From Candidatus Latescibacterota bacterium (lineage in GTDB: Bacteria > JAAXHH01), in the NCBI GenBank assembly GCA_022821085.1, contig JAJEEG010000006.1, positions 1,509,330-1,573,329 on the forward strand: a stretch of DNA of 64,000 nucleotides, in the 5' to 3' direction. Both the position numbers and the translations under genes were made by a program. Numbering within the stretch: the first letter of the stretch is position 1; each line of letters opens with the position of its first letter. Of the stretch, positions 52,675 to 60,642 are shown in pieces. The notes beneath the pieces were generated by a model. It had not been told where the DNA came from, did not search any database, and worked only from the letters and a program-made list of their open reading frames with translations.

Positions 52675-54357
52675 ATGTCCGATACTGCACTTACCATAAA
52701 GGCCCTGAAGGAACAGTTGGGTGATGCGTTTGCTGAGAACGTCGTCCTGCGCATCAAGCGCAACGGCGCGTACGTGGAATTCACGGGGTCGGAAGCGGCC
52801 CGCCGGGCCGACGCGCTCGCCGGACTGCTCGCCTCCCTCGGCCTGCAGCACGGCGACCGGGTCGCGCTGCTGGCGGCCAACCAGCCCGAATGGGGCATCG
52901 CCTACCTGGCGATCGTGGGGCACGGGATGACGGCCGTACCCATCGATCGGCTGTTGAAACCCGGTGAATACCAGCGGATTCTGGAGGATTCCGGTGCAAG
53001 GGCCATCGTGGTGTCGGACGCCTTCCGGGACGACTTCCATTCCATCGCCGGTTCCCTGCCCGAACTCAAGCACGTGCTGAGCCTGGAAGAGGTGATGGCC
53101 AGCGAGAGCGATGCCGCAGCGCCGGACAGCCAGGTCAGCCCGGACGACCTCGCCGTCCTGATCTACACCTCGGGCACGACCGGCCGGCCCAAGGGCGTGA
53201 TGCTGTCCCACCGCAACATCATGTCCAACGTGGTGGCCGCCAGCCAGGTCATATCCATCACCTCCGACGACAGTTTCGTATCCGTGCTCCCCCTGCACCA
53301 TACCTTCGAGTGCACCGCCGGGTTCCTCGCGCCGGTCTACAACGGCGCCATGGTGTCCTACGTGGGCAGCCTCAACTCAAGAGACATCGTCGAGACCATG
53401 AAGGACTCCAGGGCGACGATCATGCTGGCGGTCCCGCTGCTGTACGAGAAGATGTACCAGGGGATCATGCGCAAGGTCGGCTCCCAGCCCGCGGTCACGC
53501 GGACCGTGTTCAACCTCCTGATGGGCGTGGTGAAACTGGGCGAGAAGTTCAACAAGCGCATGGGCACGGCCCTGTTCCGGAGCCTGCGCGACAAGGGCGG
53601 ACTGGGGACCATCCGGTTCTTCGTGTCCGGCGCCGCCGCCCTGCCGCCCGAAGTGGCCGAGGGATTCGATCGGCTGGGTCTGCGCATCCTGCAGGGTTAC
53701 GGGCTCACGGAAACCTCTCCGGTCGTGTCCGTGCACCGCGTGGAGCAACCTCCGAAACCCGATTCCGTCGGACCGCCCATCAACGGCGTGGACGTGGAAG
53801 TCGTGAACCCGGACGACACGGGCGTGGGTGAGATCGTCGTGCGGGGGGACAACGTGATGCTGGGCTATTACAACAATCCCGAGGCCACGGCCGAGGTGCT
53901 CAAGGACGGCGCGCTGTATTCGGGCGATTCGGGTTGGATAGACGACGACGGGCATATCCACATCGCGGGCCGGCTCAAGAACGTGATCGTCACCCGGGCC
54001 GGCAAGAACATCTATCCGGAGGAAATCGAGGGTGAACTCGTCCTCAGTCCCTACATCGCGGAGGCGCTCGTCTTCGGCGCCGAGAACGCGGAGTCGGGAG
54101 AGGAATACGTACGTGCGGTCGTGGTCCCCGATTTCGAAGTCCTGGAAGAGGAGGGTACGCCGGACGACGACGAGACCCTGACCGCGCTCATGAACCACGA
54201 AGTGCGGGAGCGTTGCAGGAACCTCGCGGACTACAAGCGCGTCAGAGAAGTGGAGCTGCGCCGGGAAGAGTTCTCGAAGACTTCCACCCGCAAGATCAAG
54301 CGTTTTCTCTTCAAGACCGGACAGGAAAGCCCCGCGGAGGACACCGCCGGCCAGTGA
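52675..54357 (+). CDS. Long-chain acyl-CoA synthetase / AMP-dependent ligase
   Basis: 560-aa ANL-superfamily enzyme that activates a carboxylate as an acyl-adenylate and then a CoA thioester. The P-loop is YTSGTTGRPKGVMLSH near residues 163-178. LQGYGLTETSPVVS is the A5 motif, SGDSGWIDDDGHIHIAGRLKNVIVTRAGKNIYPEEIE contains the hinge aspartate and A8 region, and the catalytic lysine lies in the C-terminal TRKIKRFL. Chain length specificity cannot be read. Its start is 69 bp after the aminotransferase stop, so a shared transcript is possible. Confidence 0.93.
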   Translation: MSDTALTIKALKEQLGDAFAENVVLRIKRNGAYVEFTGSEAARRADALAGLLASLGLQHGDRVALLAANQPEWGIAYLAIVGHGMTAVPIDRLLKPGEYQRILEDSGARAIVVSDAFRDDFHSIAGSLPELKHVLSLEEVMASESDAAAPDSQVSPDDLAVLIYTSGTTGRPKGVMLSHRNIMSNVVAASQVISITSDDSFVSVLPLHHTFECTAGFLAPVYNGAMVSYVGSLNSRDIVETMKDSRATIMLAVPLLYEKMYQGIMRKVGSQPAVTRTVFNLLMGVVKLGEKFNKRMGTALFRSLRDKGGLGTIRFFVSGAAALPPEVAEGFDRLGLRILQGYGLTETSPVVSVHRVEQPPKPDSVGPPINGVDVEVVNPDDTGVGEIVVRGDNVMLGYYNNPEATAEVLKDGALYSGDSGWIDDDGHIHIAGRLKNVIVTRAGKNIYPEEIEGELVLSPYIAEALVFGAENAESGEEYVRAVVVPDFEVLEEEGTPDDDETLTALMNHEVRERCRNLADYKRVREVELRREEFSKTSTRKIKRFLFKTGQESPAEDTAGQ

Positions 54358-54396
54358 GGGAGCTTCCGCGATCCCCGGAAGGCGGAATCACGATCC

Positions 54397-55395
54397 ATGG
54401 ATAACAGGCTACACCCACCCGATTCGGATCCGGCGCCGCATTCCTCGAAGGATACGCTCCCCCATGCCCTGCAGCCGGACGAATCCGGAGGGCACCGCAC
54501 GCACTGGCGCCGCCCCGCCGTCCTGTTCGCCTGTACCTTCCTGACCACCCTGATCTCCGGCACGATCATGGAGCACCCCGCGGTCCCCCCGCTGGTGGTG
54601 CTGTTCACCCTGGCGACCGTCCCGTCGCTCCTGCTGGACGGTTTGCCCTTCTCCCTGTCGGTGCTCGGCATCCTCATGGCCCACGAGATGGGCCACTATC
54701 TCTACGCCAGGTGGTACGGCGTTTACACCTCCCTTCCTCATTTCATTCCATCGCCCTTCTTCTTTATCACGCCGAATCCGGGTACCTTCGGCGCTGTCAT
54801 CGTGACGAAGGCGCCCTACCCGAACCGGCAGGCCCTGATGGACATCGGCGCCGCCGGTCCCATCGCCGGATTCATCGTGGCGGTCCCGATCATGGCGTAC
54901 AGCCTGGTCGGCGCCCGGGTGGATCTGATTCCCGGTGAGGGGGAGGGACTTTACCTGGGCGAACCCCTGGTGTTTCAGGCGCTCGCCTACCTGATTCACG
55001 GCCCGCTGCCCGAGGATTACACCATTTACCTCGATTCCGTGGGCCTGGCGGCATGGTTCGGCTGCCTGGTCACCATGCTCAACCTGCTGCCGGTGGGCCA
55101 GCTGGACGGCGGCCATATCCTGTATGCCTTCACGGGGGGCGCGGCCGGAGGCAGGCGCCTGCAGAAGAACCTCGCGCTCGTGAGTTTTCTGGCGCTGGCC
55201 GTTCTGGGGTGGTATTCGCCGGGGTGGTGGGTGTTCGGGGTGCTGCTGTTGTTGATGGGCAGGTTCAGCGGTTTCCGTCATCCCGCGCCGGTGGACGACG
55301 CGGCGCCGCTACCCGGGCACAGCAAGTGGCTGGGCTGGCTCTCGGTCCTGGTCTTCATCCTGACCTGCATGCCGGTACCGATCTCGTTTACGTGA
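54397..55395 (+). CDS. Site-2 protease family (M50) membrane metalloprotease
   Basis: 332-aa intramembrane zinc protease. The zinc motif HEMGH is at residues 96-100 within a hydrophobic helix, and the third-ligand motif LDGGH at 236-240 follows MLNLLPVGQ. GAAGPIAGFIVAVPI resembles the typical helix next to the active site. About seven hydrophobic segments are visible. The N-terminal about 40 residues are soluble and acidic. It could act in regulated proteolysis of a membrane anti-sigma factor or a similar target; none is adjacent. Confidence 0.92.
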   Translation: MDNRLHPPDSDPAPHSSKDTLPHALQPDESGGHRTHWRRPAVLFACTFLTTLISGTIMEHPAVPPLVVLFTLATVPSLLLDGLPFSLSVLGILMAHEMGHYLYARWYGVYTSLPHFIPSPFFFITPNPGTFGAVIVTKAPYPNRQALMDIGAAGPIAGFIVAVPIMAYSLVGARVDLIPGEGEGLYLGEPLVFQALAYLIHGPLPEDYTIYLDSVGLAAWFGCLVTMLNLLPVGQLDGGHILYAFTGGAAGGRRLQKNLALVSFLALAVLGWYSPGWWVFGVLLLLMGRFSGFRHPAPVDDAAPLPGHSKWLGWLSVLVFILTCMPVPISFT

Positions 55396-55465
55396 TCGCG
55401 GGGCCTTATAGTGCGGCGCGATGCAACGCGTCCCGGGGGCCGGTGCAGGCGGGCCAAGCGATTAG

Positions 55466-55512
55466 GGCGGGCCGGCGCGGGCGGTCAGGGCGGTCAGGGC
55501 GCTTCGGGCAGG
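55466..55512. repeat. 9-bp GC-rich repeat in the M50-TPR convergent spacer
   Basis: GGGCGGGCC, GGCGCGGGC, GGTCAGGGC, GGTCAGGGC and GCTTCGGGC-type units between two convergent genes (spacer 55396-55514). Related to the in-frame 9-bp repeats. Confidence 0.6.
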
Positions 55513-55514
55513 CA

Positions 55515-56270
55515 TCAGCTGATCAGCAACCGTTCCAGTTTCTTGTGGATTCGTTCGTCTTCACCGTCGATACGATGAGCCTTGAGCAATTCGTCGATCG
55601 CCCGGGCGTTTTCGCCCATGATCTCGAAGATGGACCCCAGCGCGTAGTGGGCCGCGAAATTGGTGGCGTCGAGTTCGAGCGCCTTCTGGTACTCTTCGAC
55701 TGCCAGTTCCCATTTCTCCTGCCGGACGAAGATCTCCGCGAGACTCATGTGGATTTCCGAGTTGTCTCCGTCCCATCGCAAGGCTTCCCGGTATGCGGCG
55801 ACGGCCTCGTCGTACATGGTCCGCCGTTTGTATACCAGGCCCAGAAGATTGTAGGCGGCGCCGTCCCGGGGTGAACGGCGGATGACCTCACGGAAGCAGT
55901 TGGTCGCCTTCTCGAATTCCCCGAGATAGCAGTAGATACGGCCCAGGTCCTGGAAGAGGGCGTCCGTTCGGTATCCGCCCTCGAGAGCGTTCAGCATATA
56001 GCCGCGGGCTTCGCTGTAGCACTCCTGCTTCATGTAGATCAGGCCGATATCATACTGAACCGCGACCTTTTTCGGATACGCCCGCGCGCACTTGCTGAGC
56101 CATTCGAAGGCTTCGCTCGTGCGGCCGGTATACATGAGTCCGAGACCCAGGCCTCGCAGGGTCCAGTAGTCGGCCTGTTTCCGCTCTACGCGCTCGAAGC
56201 AGAGGCGCACGATGGTCTCGTAGTCCTTCTGCGCCAGGAGGAGCTTGAGCTTATGAGACCAGAACCACAT
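55515..56270 (-). CDS. Tetratricopeptide-repeat protein
   Basis: 251 aa made of about six TPR units. The typical Gly/Ala/Tyr/Pro positions are visible, for example GLGLGLMYTGRTSEAFEWLSKC, QDLGRIYCYLGEFEKATNCF and YNLLGLVYKRRTMYDEAVAAYREAL. The region looks like a protein-interaction scaffold. The start at 56270 (MWFWSHKLK) is downstream of the promoter at 56362-56390; the frame opens farther up but that part is leader. No signal peptide or catalytic domain was recognised. Confidence 0.88.
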   Translation of the reverse strand: MWFWSHKLKLLLAQKDYETIVRLCFERVERKQADYWTLRGLGLGLMYTGRTSEAFEWLSKCARAYPKKVAVQYDIGLIYMKQECYSEARGYMLNALEGGYRTDALFQDLGRIYCYLGEFEKATNCFREVIRRSPRDGAAYNLLGLVYKRRTMYDEAVAAYREALRWDGDNSEIHMSLAEIFVRQEKWELAVEEYQKALELDATNFAAHYALGSIFEIMGENARAIDELLKAHRIDGEDERIHKKLERLLIS

Positions 56271-56361
56271 ATTGTCTACTCTTTCACGAACGGCCGGCAC
56301 CGTAGAAGAGGGTTCGATTCCGGAGGAACGGGACACGCGGCGCCAACATCCCGATACCCAG

Positions 56362-56390
56362 AATATACGGCGGTTAGGCTGGAGTGTCAA
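56362..56390 (-). promoter_or_regulatory. Promoter for the TPR gene
   Basis: TTGACA (56385-56390), preceded by CCGC, 17-bp spacer, TATATT (56362-56367) on the minus strand. Leader of about 85 nt. Confidence 0.65.
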
Positions 56391-56490
56391 GCGGACCTGC
56401 CCGAACCCGACTGACTGGGAATCAGGCCGTTACTTACGGTCCAGGGAAGTGGAAAATGGAGGTCGGAATCAGATGGTGAGAACACGATAA

Positions 56491-57093
56491 ATGACGGCCA
56501 GGGAAGAAGTTACGGGTATCATCCTCGCAGGGGGAAAGAGCAGCCGGTTCGGCTCGAACAAAGCGCTCAGCCGGATAGATGGCGACCGGTTGATCGAACG
56601 GCTCTGCCGGACGGTCGGCTCGGTGACCGGACGGATGATGCTGATCACCAACACCCCGGCGGACTACGCCTTCCTGGGGCTGGAAAGCCGGAAGGACCTG
56701 GTCCCCCGCTGCGGGCCCATCGGCGGCATCTATACCGCACTCAGGTCCGCGCCGACACCTCTGTGCCTGTGCGTCGCCTGCGACATGCCCTTTGTAAGGC
56801 CTGCGTTCCTCGAATACATGGTAGAGCGGTCGTCCGGCTACGACGTGGTTGTCCCCATGAACGACGGGCGCGAGGAACCGCTGTGCGCGGTTTACCGGGA
56901 GACCTGCGTCCCGGCGATCGAGGACCGGATCCAGGCGAAAAGATACAAGATCGCCGGGTTCTTCGACGCAGTCCGCGTCCTGCGCCTCGTACCGGAAGAG
57001 GGTGGGTTCCACGATGCCGACATGTTCTTCAACATCAACGACAGGGCGGACTACGACGACGCGCTGAAGCGCATGACGGACCAGGCGCGCTAG
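56491..57093 (+). CDS. mobA: Molybdenum cofactor guanylyltransferase
   Basis: 200-aa nucleotidyltransferase. The nucleotide motif LAGGKSSRFGSNKAL at 12-26 is of MobA (GTP) type, LAGG rather than LAAG; the usual aspartate before the lysine is Asn. GPIGGIYTALRSAP, VACDMPFVRP, EPLCAVYR and NINDRADYDDAL are the remaining family blocks. It attaches GMP to molybdopterin, yielding the dinucleotide form. Bacterial Cox/Xdh-type enzymes often use the cytosine form, so whether it serves the operon at 33894 or another enzyme is open. Its TAG stop lies in an 18-bp repeat. Confidence 0.9.
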   Translation: MTAREEVTGIILAGGKSSRFGSNKALSRIDGDRLIERLCRTVGSVTGRMMLITNTPADYAFLGLESRKDLVPRCGPIGGIYTALRSAPTPLCLCVACDMPFVRPAFLEYMVERSSGYDVVVPMNDGREEPLCAVYRETCVPAIEDRIQAKRYKIAGFFDAVRVLRLVPEEGGFHDADMFFNINDRADYDDALKRMTDQAR

Positions 57094-57112
57094 CCGGACC
57101 AGGCGCGCTAGC
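57077..57112. repeat. 18-bp tandem repeat x2 supplying stops of two convergent genes
   Basis: CGGACCAGGCGCGCTAGC twice (57077-57094 and 57095-57112). The first CTAG gives the mobA TAG (57091-57093); the second gives the rsmI TAG on the other strand (57108-57110). Confidence 0.85.
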
Positions 57113-57776
57113 CGGACCGCCCCTCCACCAGCAGGATGAACTCCCCCCGCAGGCGGCGGTCCCGGGTCTCTTCGCACAGCAAGGACAGCGGACTCCGGTC
57201 GATTTTCTCGTGGAGTTTGGTCAGGTCGTTCGCCAGGGCCGCCCTGCGGTCCCCGAACGCCTCCAGGGCGTCGGCGATGAGCGCGTGCACCCGGTGGGGG
57301 CTTTCGAAATAGATGAGCGTGTCCACACGGTCCGCGTCCGCTTCGAGATACCGCCGCCGGGCCGTGGGCCTGCGGGGCGGGAATCCGCAGAACGAAAAGC
57401 GGTGGACCGGCAGGCCCGAGAGGACGAGCGCCATGACCGGCGCGCTCGGACCGGGGGCCATGCTTACGGGAATTTCGGCCTGGATCGCGGCCTGGACGAG
57501 CCGGTAGCCGGGATCGGCGATGCCGGGCGTGCCCGCATCCGTGACCAGGGCGAGATCCCGTCCCTGTTCCAGGACGGCCAGGGCCTTCGGCACGGCCCGC
57601 TGTTCGTTGTGTTCGTGGTAGGCCATCTGCCGCGCGCTGATCCCGTAATGCTTGAGCAGCCGTCCGGTCCTGCGCGTGTCTTCGCTGAGTACGATATCCA
57701 CACTGCGCAGGATCTCCAGCGCCCGGAGCGTGATGTCGTCCAGATGGCCGATCGGCGTGGCTACCAGGTAAAGCAT
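57108..57776 (-). CDS. rsmI: 16S rRNA (cytidine-1402-2'-O)-methyltransferase
   Basis: 222-aa SAM-dependent tetrapyrrole-methylase-fold enzyme that modifies C1402 of 16S rRNA. The N-terminus [22 protein letters not shown] is diagnostic. [56 protein letters not shown] and [13 protein letters not shown] follow in the standard order. [11 protein letters not shown] is a further family block. It is convergent with mobA, 14 bp apart, and starts 3 bp after the stop of an oxidoreductase gene. Confidence 0.95.
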   Translation of the reverse strand: MLYLVATPIGHLDDITLRALEILRSVDIVLSEDTRRTGRLLKHYGISARQMAYHEHNEQRAVPKALAVLEQGRDLALVTDAGTPGIADPGYRLVQAAIQAEIPVSMAPGPSAPVMALVLSGLPVHRFSFCGFPPRRPTARRRYLEADADRVDTLIYFESPHRVHALIADALEAFGDRRAALANDLTKLHEKIDRSPLSLLCEETRDRRLRGEFILLVEGRSG

Positions 57777-57779
57777 GGA

Positions 57780-58826
57780 CTAGTTCGTCTGTTCGGGGAA
57801 CGGCGCGCGTATGTCGTAGCGGCCGTGTATTTCCACGGGAAGCGCTCCCTCCTCTACCATCAGGTCCAGCGGATTGTCTCCCGTCTGCAGCGGCAGTTCG
57901 ACCACGTCGCGGATACGGGCCGATTCGTAGATCGCCATCATGAGTTCCATGGTCAGTCGGGCTGTTTCGCCGTCGTTGCGGTGTCCTTCGACGCCGCCGT
58001 CCAGCCAGGCAATGAACTCGTCGTACTGGTCGATCTCCACCGGCGGCGGCGTGATGGACTGCCAGTCTCCGGCATGGCGGTTCAGCAGGAGCAGGCCGCC
58101 CTCGGGACCGCGTTTCAGGATCCCCTCCGTACCGTAAATCACGTCGCCCTGCAGTCCCGGATCGGGCAGGTCGCTCTCGTAGGTGCCCCGGACCCCGCCT
58201 TCGAAGGCGATGATCGCCGCACACCGGTCCTCGCACCGCACCCGGCGCTCCCAACGGTCCGTCTTGCGGGTCACCTGTCCGATCACCCAGATCGGAGCGG
58301 GGTCGCCCAGCACGTACATCATTTCGTCCAGCTCGTGGGTTCCCCGGTTGAGCAGGCCGTGGGCGTCCCGGCGCAGCATGGCCGTGGGCGCACCGATCGC
58401 GCCGTCCATCACCAGGCGGCGCGCTTCCACGTTCTGCGGGGTGAACCGGCGCTGGTGGCCGATGGCGAGCTTGACGCCGTGTTGTTCGCAGGACGCCAGC
58501 ATGAGGTCGGCTTCGCGAAGGCTGGACGCCATCGGCTTCTCGCCAAGAATGCCCTTCGCGCCCGCGTCCGCGGCTTTCACGGTGATTTCGGCGCGGACGT
58601 TCTGCCAGGTGGTGATGCTGACGATGTCACAGGCTTCTTCTTCCAGCATTTCCGCGTGATCCGTGTAGGGTTTCGCGTCGAATTCGTCAGCCAGCTTTCG
58701 GGCGTTTCGCTCACTGACGTCGGCGACCGCCACCACGTCGGTCCGCGGCTTCTGCGTCCAATGCCGCGCGTGTGAACCGCCCATTCCTCCGCAGCCTATG
58801 ATGCCGACCCGATATGACCCGGACAT
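57780..58826 (-). CDS. Gfo/Idh/MocA family oxidoreductase
   Basis: 348-aa NAD(P)-dependent dehydrogenase. The start is the ATG at 58826, preceded by AAGGAG; the frame continues upstream but that part overlaps repeats. The Rossmann motif IIGCGGMGGSH is at 9-19 and the family motif GEKPMASS near 95-102 is intact. NRGTHELDEMMYVLGDPA contains the conserved His-x(3)-D/E-type segment of the second domain. It lies 3 bp upstream of rsmI, and a role in catabolism or cofactor repair is not determinable. Confidence 0.9.
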   Translation of the reverse strand: MSGSYRVGIIGCGGMGGSHARHWTQKPRTDVVAVADVSERNARKLADEFDAKPYTDHAEMLEEEACDIVSITTWQNVRAEITVKAADAGAKGILGEKPMASSLREADLMLASCEQHGVKLAIGHQRRFTPQNVEARRLVMDGAIGAPTAMLRRDAHGLLNRGTHELDEMMYVLGDPAPIWVIGQVTRKTDRWERRVRCEDRCAAIIAFEGGVRGTYESDLPDPGLQGDVIYGTEGILKRGPEGGLLLLNRHAGDWQSITPPPVEIDQYDEFIAWLDGGVEGHRNDGETARLTMELMMAIYESARIRDVVELPLQTGDNPLDLMVEEGALPVEIHGRYDIRAPFPEQTN

Positions 58827-59136
58827 GTAAACTCCTTGATTGCGTGTGCTTTCCCGCCTCCGGCGGCCTGCCGTCCCGCGCAATGTACCACTTGCCAGCA
58901 GAACCCGCAACCCCTGATTGGCAGGGTCCGGCACGCCCGGTCAGGGCCGGGCAGGACCGGTGAACCCGGACAGGGCCGGGCAGGACCGAACAGGACCGGC
59001 AAACGCGGCCGCGCCCGGGCAGGACCCGTCACGCCAGGCCAGTACCGGGCGGATCGACCGCCGCAGTTTACTATTATATTGCTCCCCGTTATCGTCGGCT
59101 GTAGGTTAGATCAGTCAAACTGCGGAGGGGAATGAA
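58827..59136. other. Divergent intergenic region with GC-rich repeats
   Basis: 310 bp without a gene. 58921-59050 is filled with degenerate units such as GGGCAGGACC and GGTCAGGGCC. An A/T-rich stretch with TATTATATT follows at 59072-59080. A 9-bp inverted repeat, CCGCAGTTT at 59061-59069 and AAACTGCGG at 59117-59125, brackets it; the second arm abuts the hemE ribosome site. Confidence 0.55.
58921..59050. repeat. Degenerate GC-rich repeats upstream of hemE
   Basis: Irregular 8-11 bp units built from GGGCAGGACC and GGTCAGGGCC. Related in composition to the 9-bp repeats within genes, but not regularly spaced. Confidence 0.55.
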
Positions 59137-60642
59137 ATGGACTACAACGGCCTGCAGGTCGCGACGCTTGACGAGTCGCTGCGGGACGCAATTGGCGCAC
59201 GCGGCGGCAAACCCGTGGTAGCCAGCGCCGACGAATCGGAGAGCGTGGACGCCTTTCTCGACGGCCTGGCCAGGGACGACATCGCCATACTGCTGCTGAC
59301 GGAACCTGAGCATATCCGCGCGTTACTCGGCCGGGCGGCCGCCACGGGCCGGATCGATGTCCTGCTGGATGCCGTCAGGCAGACTGCCGTGGGCTCGGCC
59401 GGGCCGGCCTGCACGGAAATCTGGAGAAACCATCGTCTCTCGGTCGACTTCGAGCCCGACGGTACGGGAGGCGAGGCACTCGTATCAAGCATGGCGCGCC
59501 TGGCGGGCTACCTGGTCAACAAGAAGCGCACGGCCGTGGACGGCGGCGTGGACACCTCCTACTGGCATCGCATCGACATGCGGTGGCATTTCGAGAGCGA
59601 TCCGTACGGCACCCGGGGTGAATCGGCCTTCCTCAGGGCGTGCCGCCGAGAATCGACGGACTATACGCCCATATGGCTGCTGCGCCAGGCTGGCCGCTAC
59701 CAGCGGGCCTATCGCGAACTCAAGTCCGACCTGGATTTCCTGGACATGTGCAAGACCCCGGAGCTCACGGCGGAAATCACGTTGATGGCCGCGGAACGCC
59801 TCGGGGTGGACGCCGCCATCCTCTTCGCGGACATCCTGCCCCTGCTGCAGCCCATGGGGTTCCGCCTGGAATACGTCACGGGCCAGGGACCGGTCATTCA
59901 CAACCCGTTACGGTCGGCCGAAGCCGTGGACCAACTCGAAGAGGGGGAACCGGCGTCCCAGCACTTCGTCTACGAGGCCATCCGCATGGTGCTGCCCGCG
60001 CTGCCGCCCCATATCCCGCTCATCGGTTTTTCCGGCGCTCCCTTCACCCTGGCGGCCTATGCCATCGAAGGCCAGAGTACGAAAGACTTCAGGCACCTCA
60101 AGACCTTCATGTATAACGATCCGGGCGCATGGCATGCCTTCATGTCTAAACTGGCCCGGGCCGTCACGGCTTATCTCAACGAACAGATCGAGGCCGGCGT
60201 CCACGCCGTGCAGCTGTTCGACAGCTGGGCCGGCTGCCTTTCACCCGACGATTACCGGGTGTTCGTACTTCCACATACGGGATACGTCTTTTCCCACCTT
60301 CGCCAGGGCGTGCCCAGGCTTCACTTCGGCGTGGGAACGGGGTCCCTCCTCGAACTGATGCGGGAAGCGGGAGGAGACGTCATCGGACTGGACTGGCGGG
60401 TGGACCTGGCCGAGGCCTGGCGCCGGCTCGAGTACGATACGGCCGTGCAGGGGAACCTCGATCCCGTGATCCTGTTCGCCTCCCCCGATGAAATCCGGAA
60501 ACAGGCCGCGGCCATCCTGCACAAGGCCGCCGGACGTCCCGGCCACATATTCAATCTCGGACACGGCATCCTGCCCGGCACGCCGGAAGACCACGTGATC
60601 GCCCTGGTGGACGCCGTACACGAAATGGGAAGCGGTCGATGA
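59137..60642 (+). CDS. hemE: Uroporphyrinogen decarboxylase with N-terminal HemD-like half domain
   Basis: 501 aa, about 150 longer than ordinary HemE. The decarboxylase covers about 165-501: TPIWLLRQAGRYQRAYRE at 177-194 with the substrate-binding arginines, FADILPLLQPMGF, GFSGAPFTLAAYAIEG, FDSWAGCLSP and GNLDPVILFA. It converts uroporphyrinogen III to coproporphyrinogen III. Residues about 6-125 resemble one half of uroporphyrinogen-III synthase: GLQVATLDESL then GARGGKPVVAS, IAILLLTEPEHIRALLG, TAVGSAGPACTEIW and EALVSSMARL. This segment is too short to be a complete HemD. The next gene overlaps by 4 bp. Confidence 0.88.
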   Translation: MDYNGLQVATLDESLRDAIGARGGKPVVASADESESVDAFLDGLARDDIAILLLTEPEHIRALLGRAAATGRIDVLLDAVRQTAVGSAGPACTEIWRNHRLSVDFEPDGTGGEALVSSMARLAGYLVNKKRTAVDGGVDTSYWHRIDMRWHFESDPYGTRGESAFLRACRRESTDYTPIWLLRQAGRYQRAYRELKSDLDFLDMCKTPELTAEITLMAAERLGVDAAILFADILPLLQPMGFRLEYVTGQGPVIHNPLRSAEAVDQLEEGEPASQHFVYEAIRMVLPALPPHIPLIGFSGAPFTLAAYAIEGQSTKDFRHLKTFMYNDPGAWHAFMSKLARAVTAYLNEQIEAGVHAVQLFDSWAGCLSPDDYRVFVLPHTGYVFSHLRQGVPRLHFGVGTGSLLELMREAGGDVIGLDWRVDLAEAWRRLEYDTAVQGNLDPVILFASPDEIRKQAAAILHKAAGRPGHIFNLGHGILPGTPEDHVIALVDAVHEMGSGR

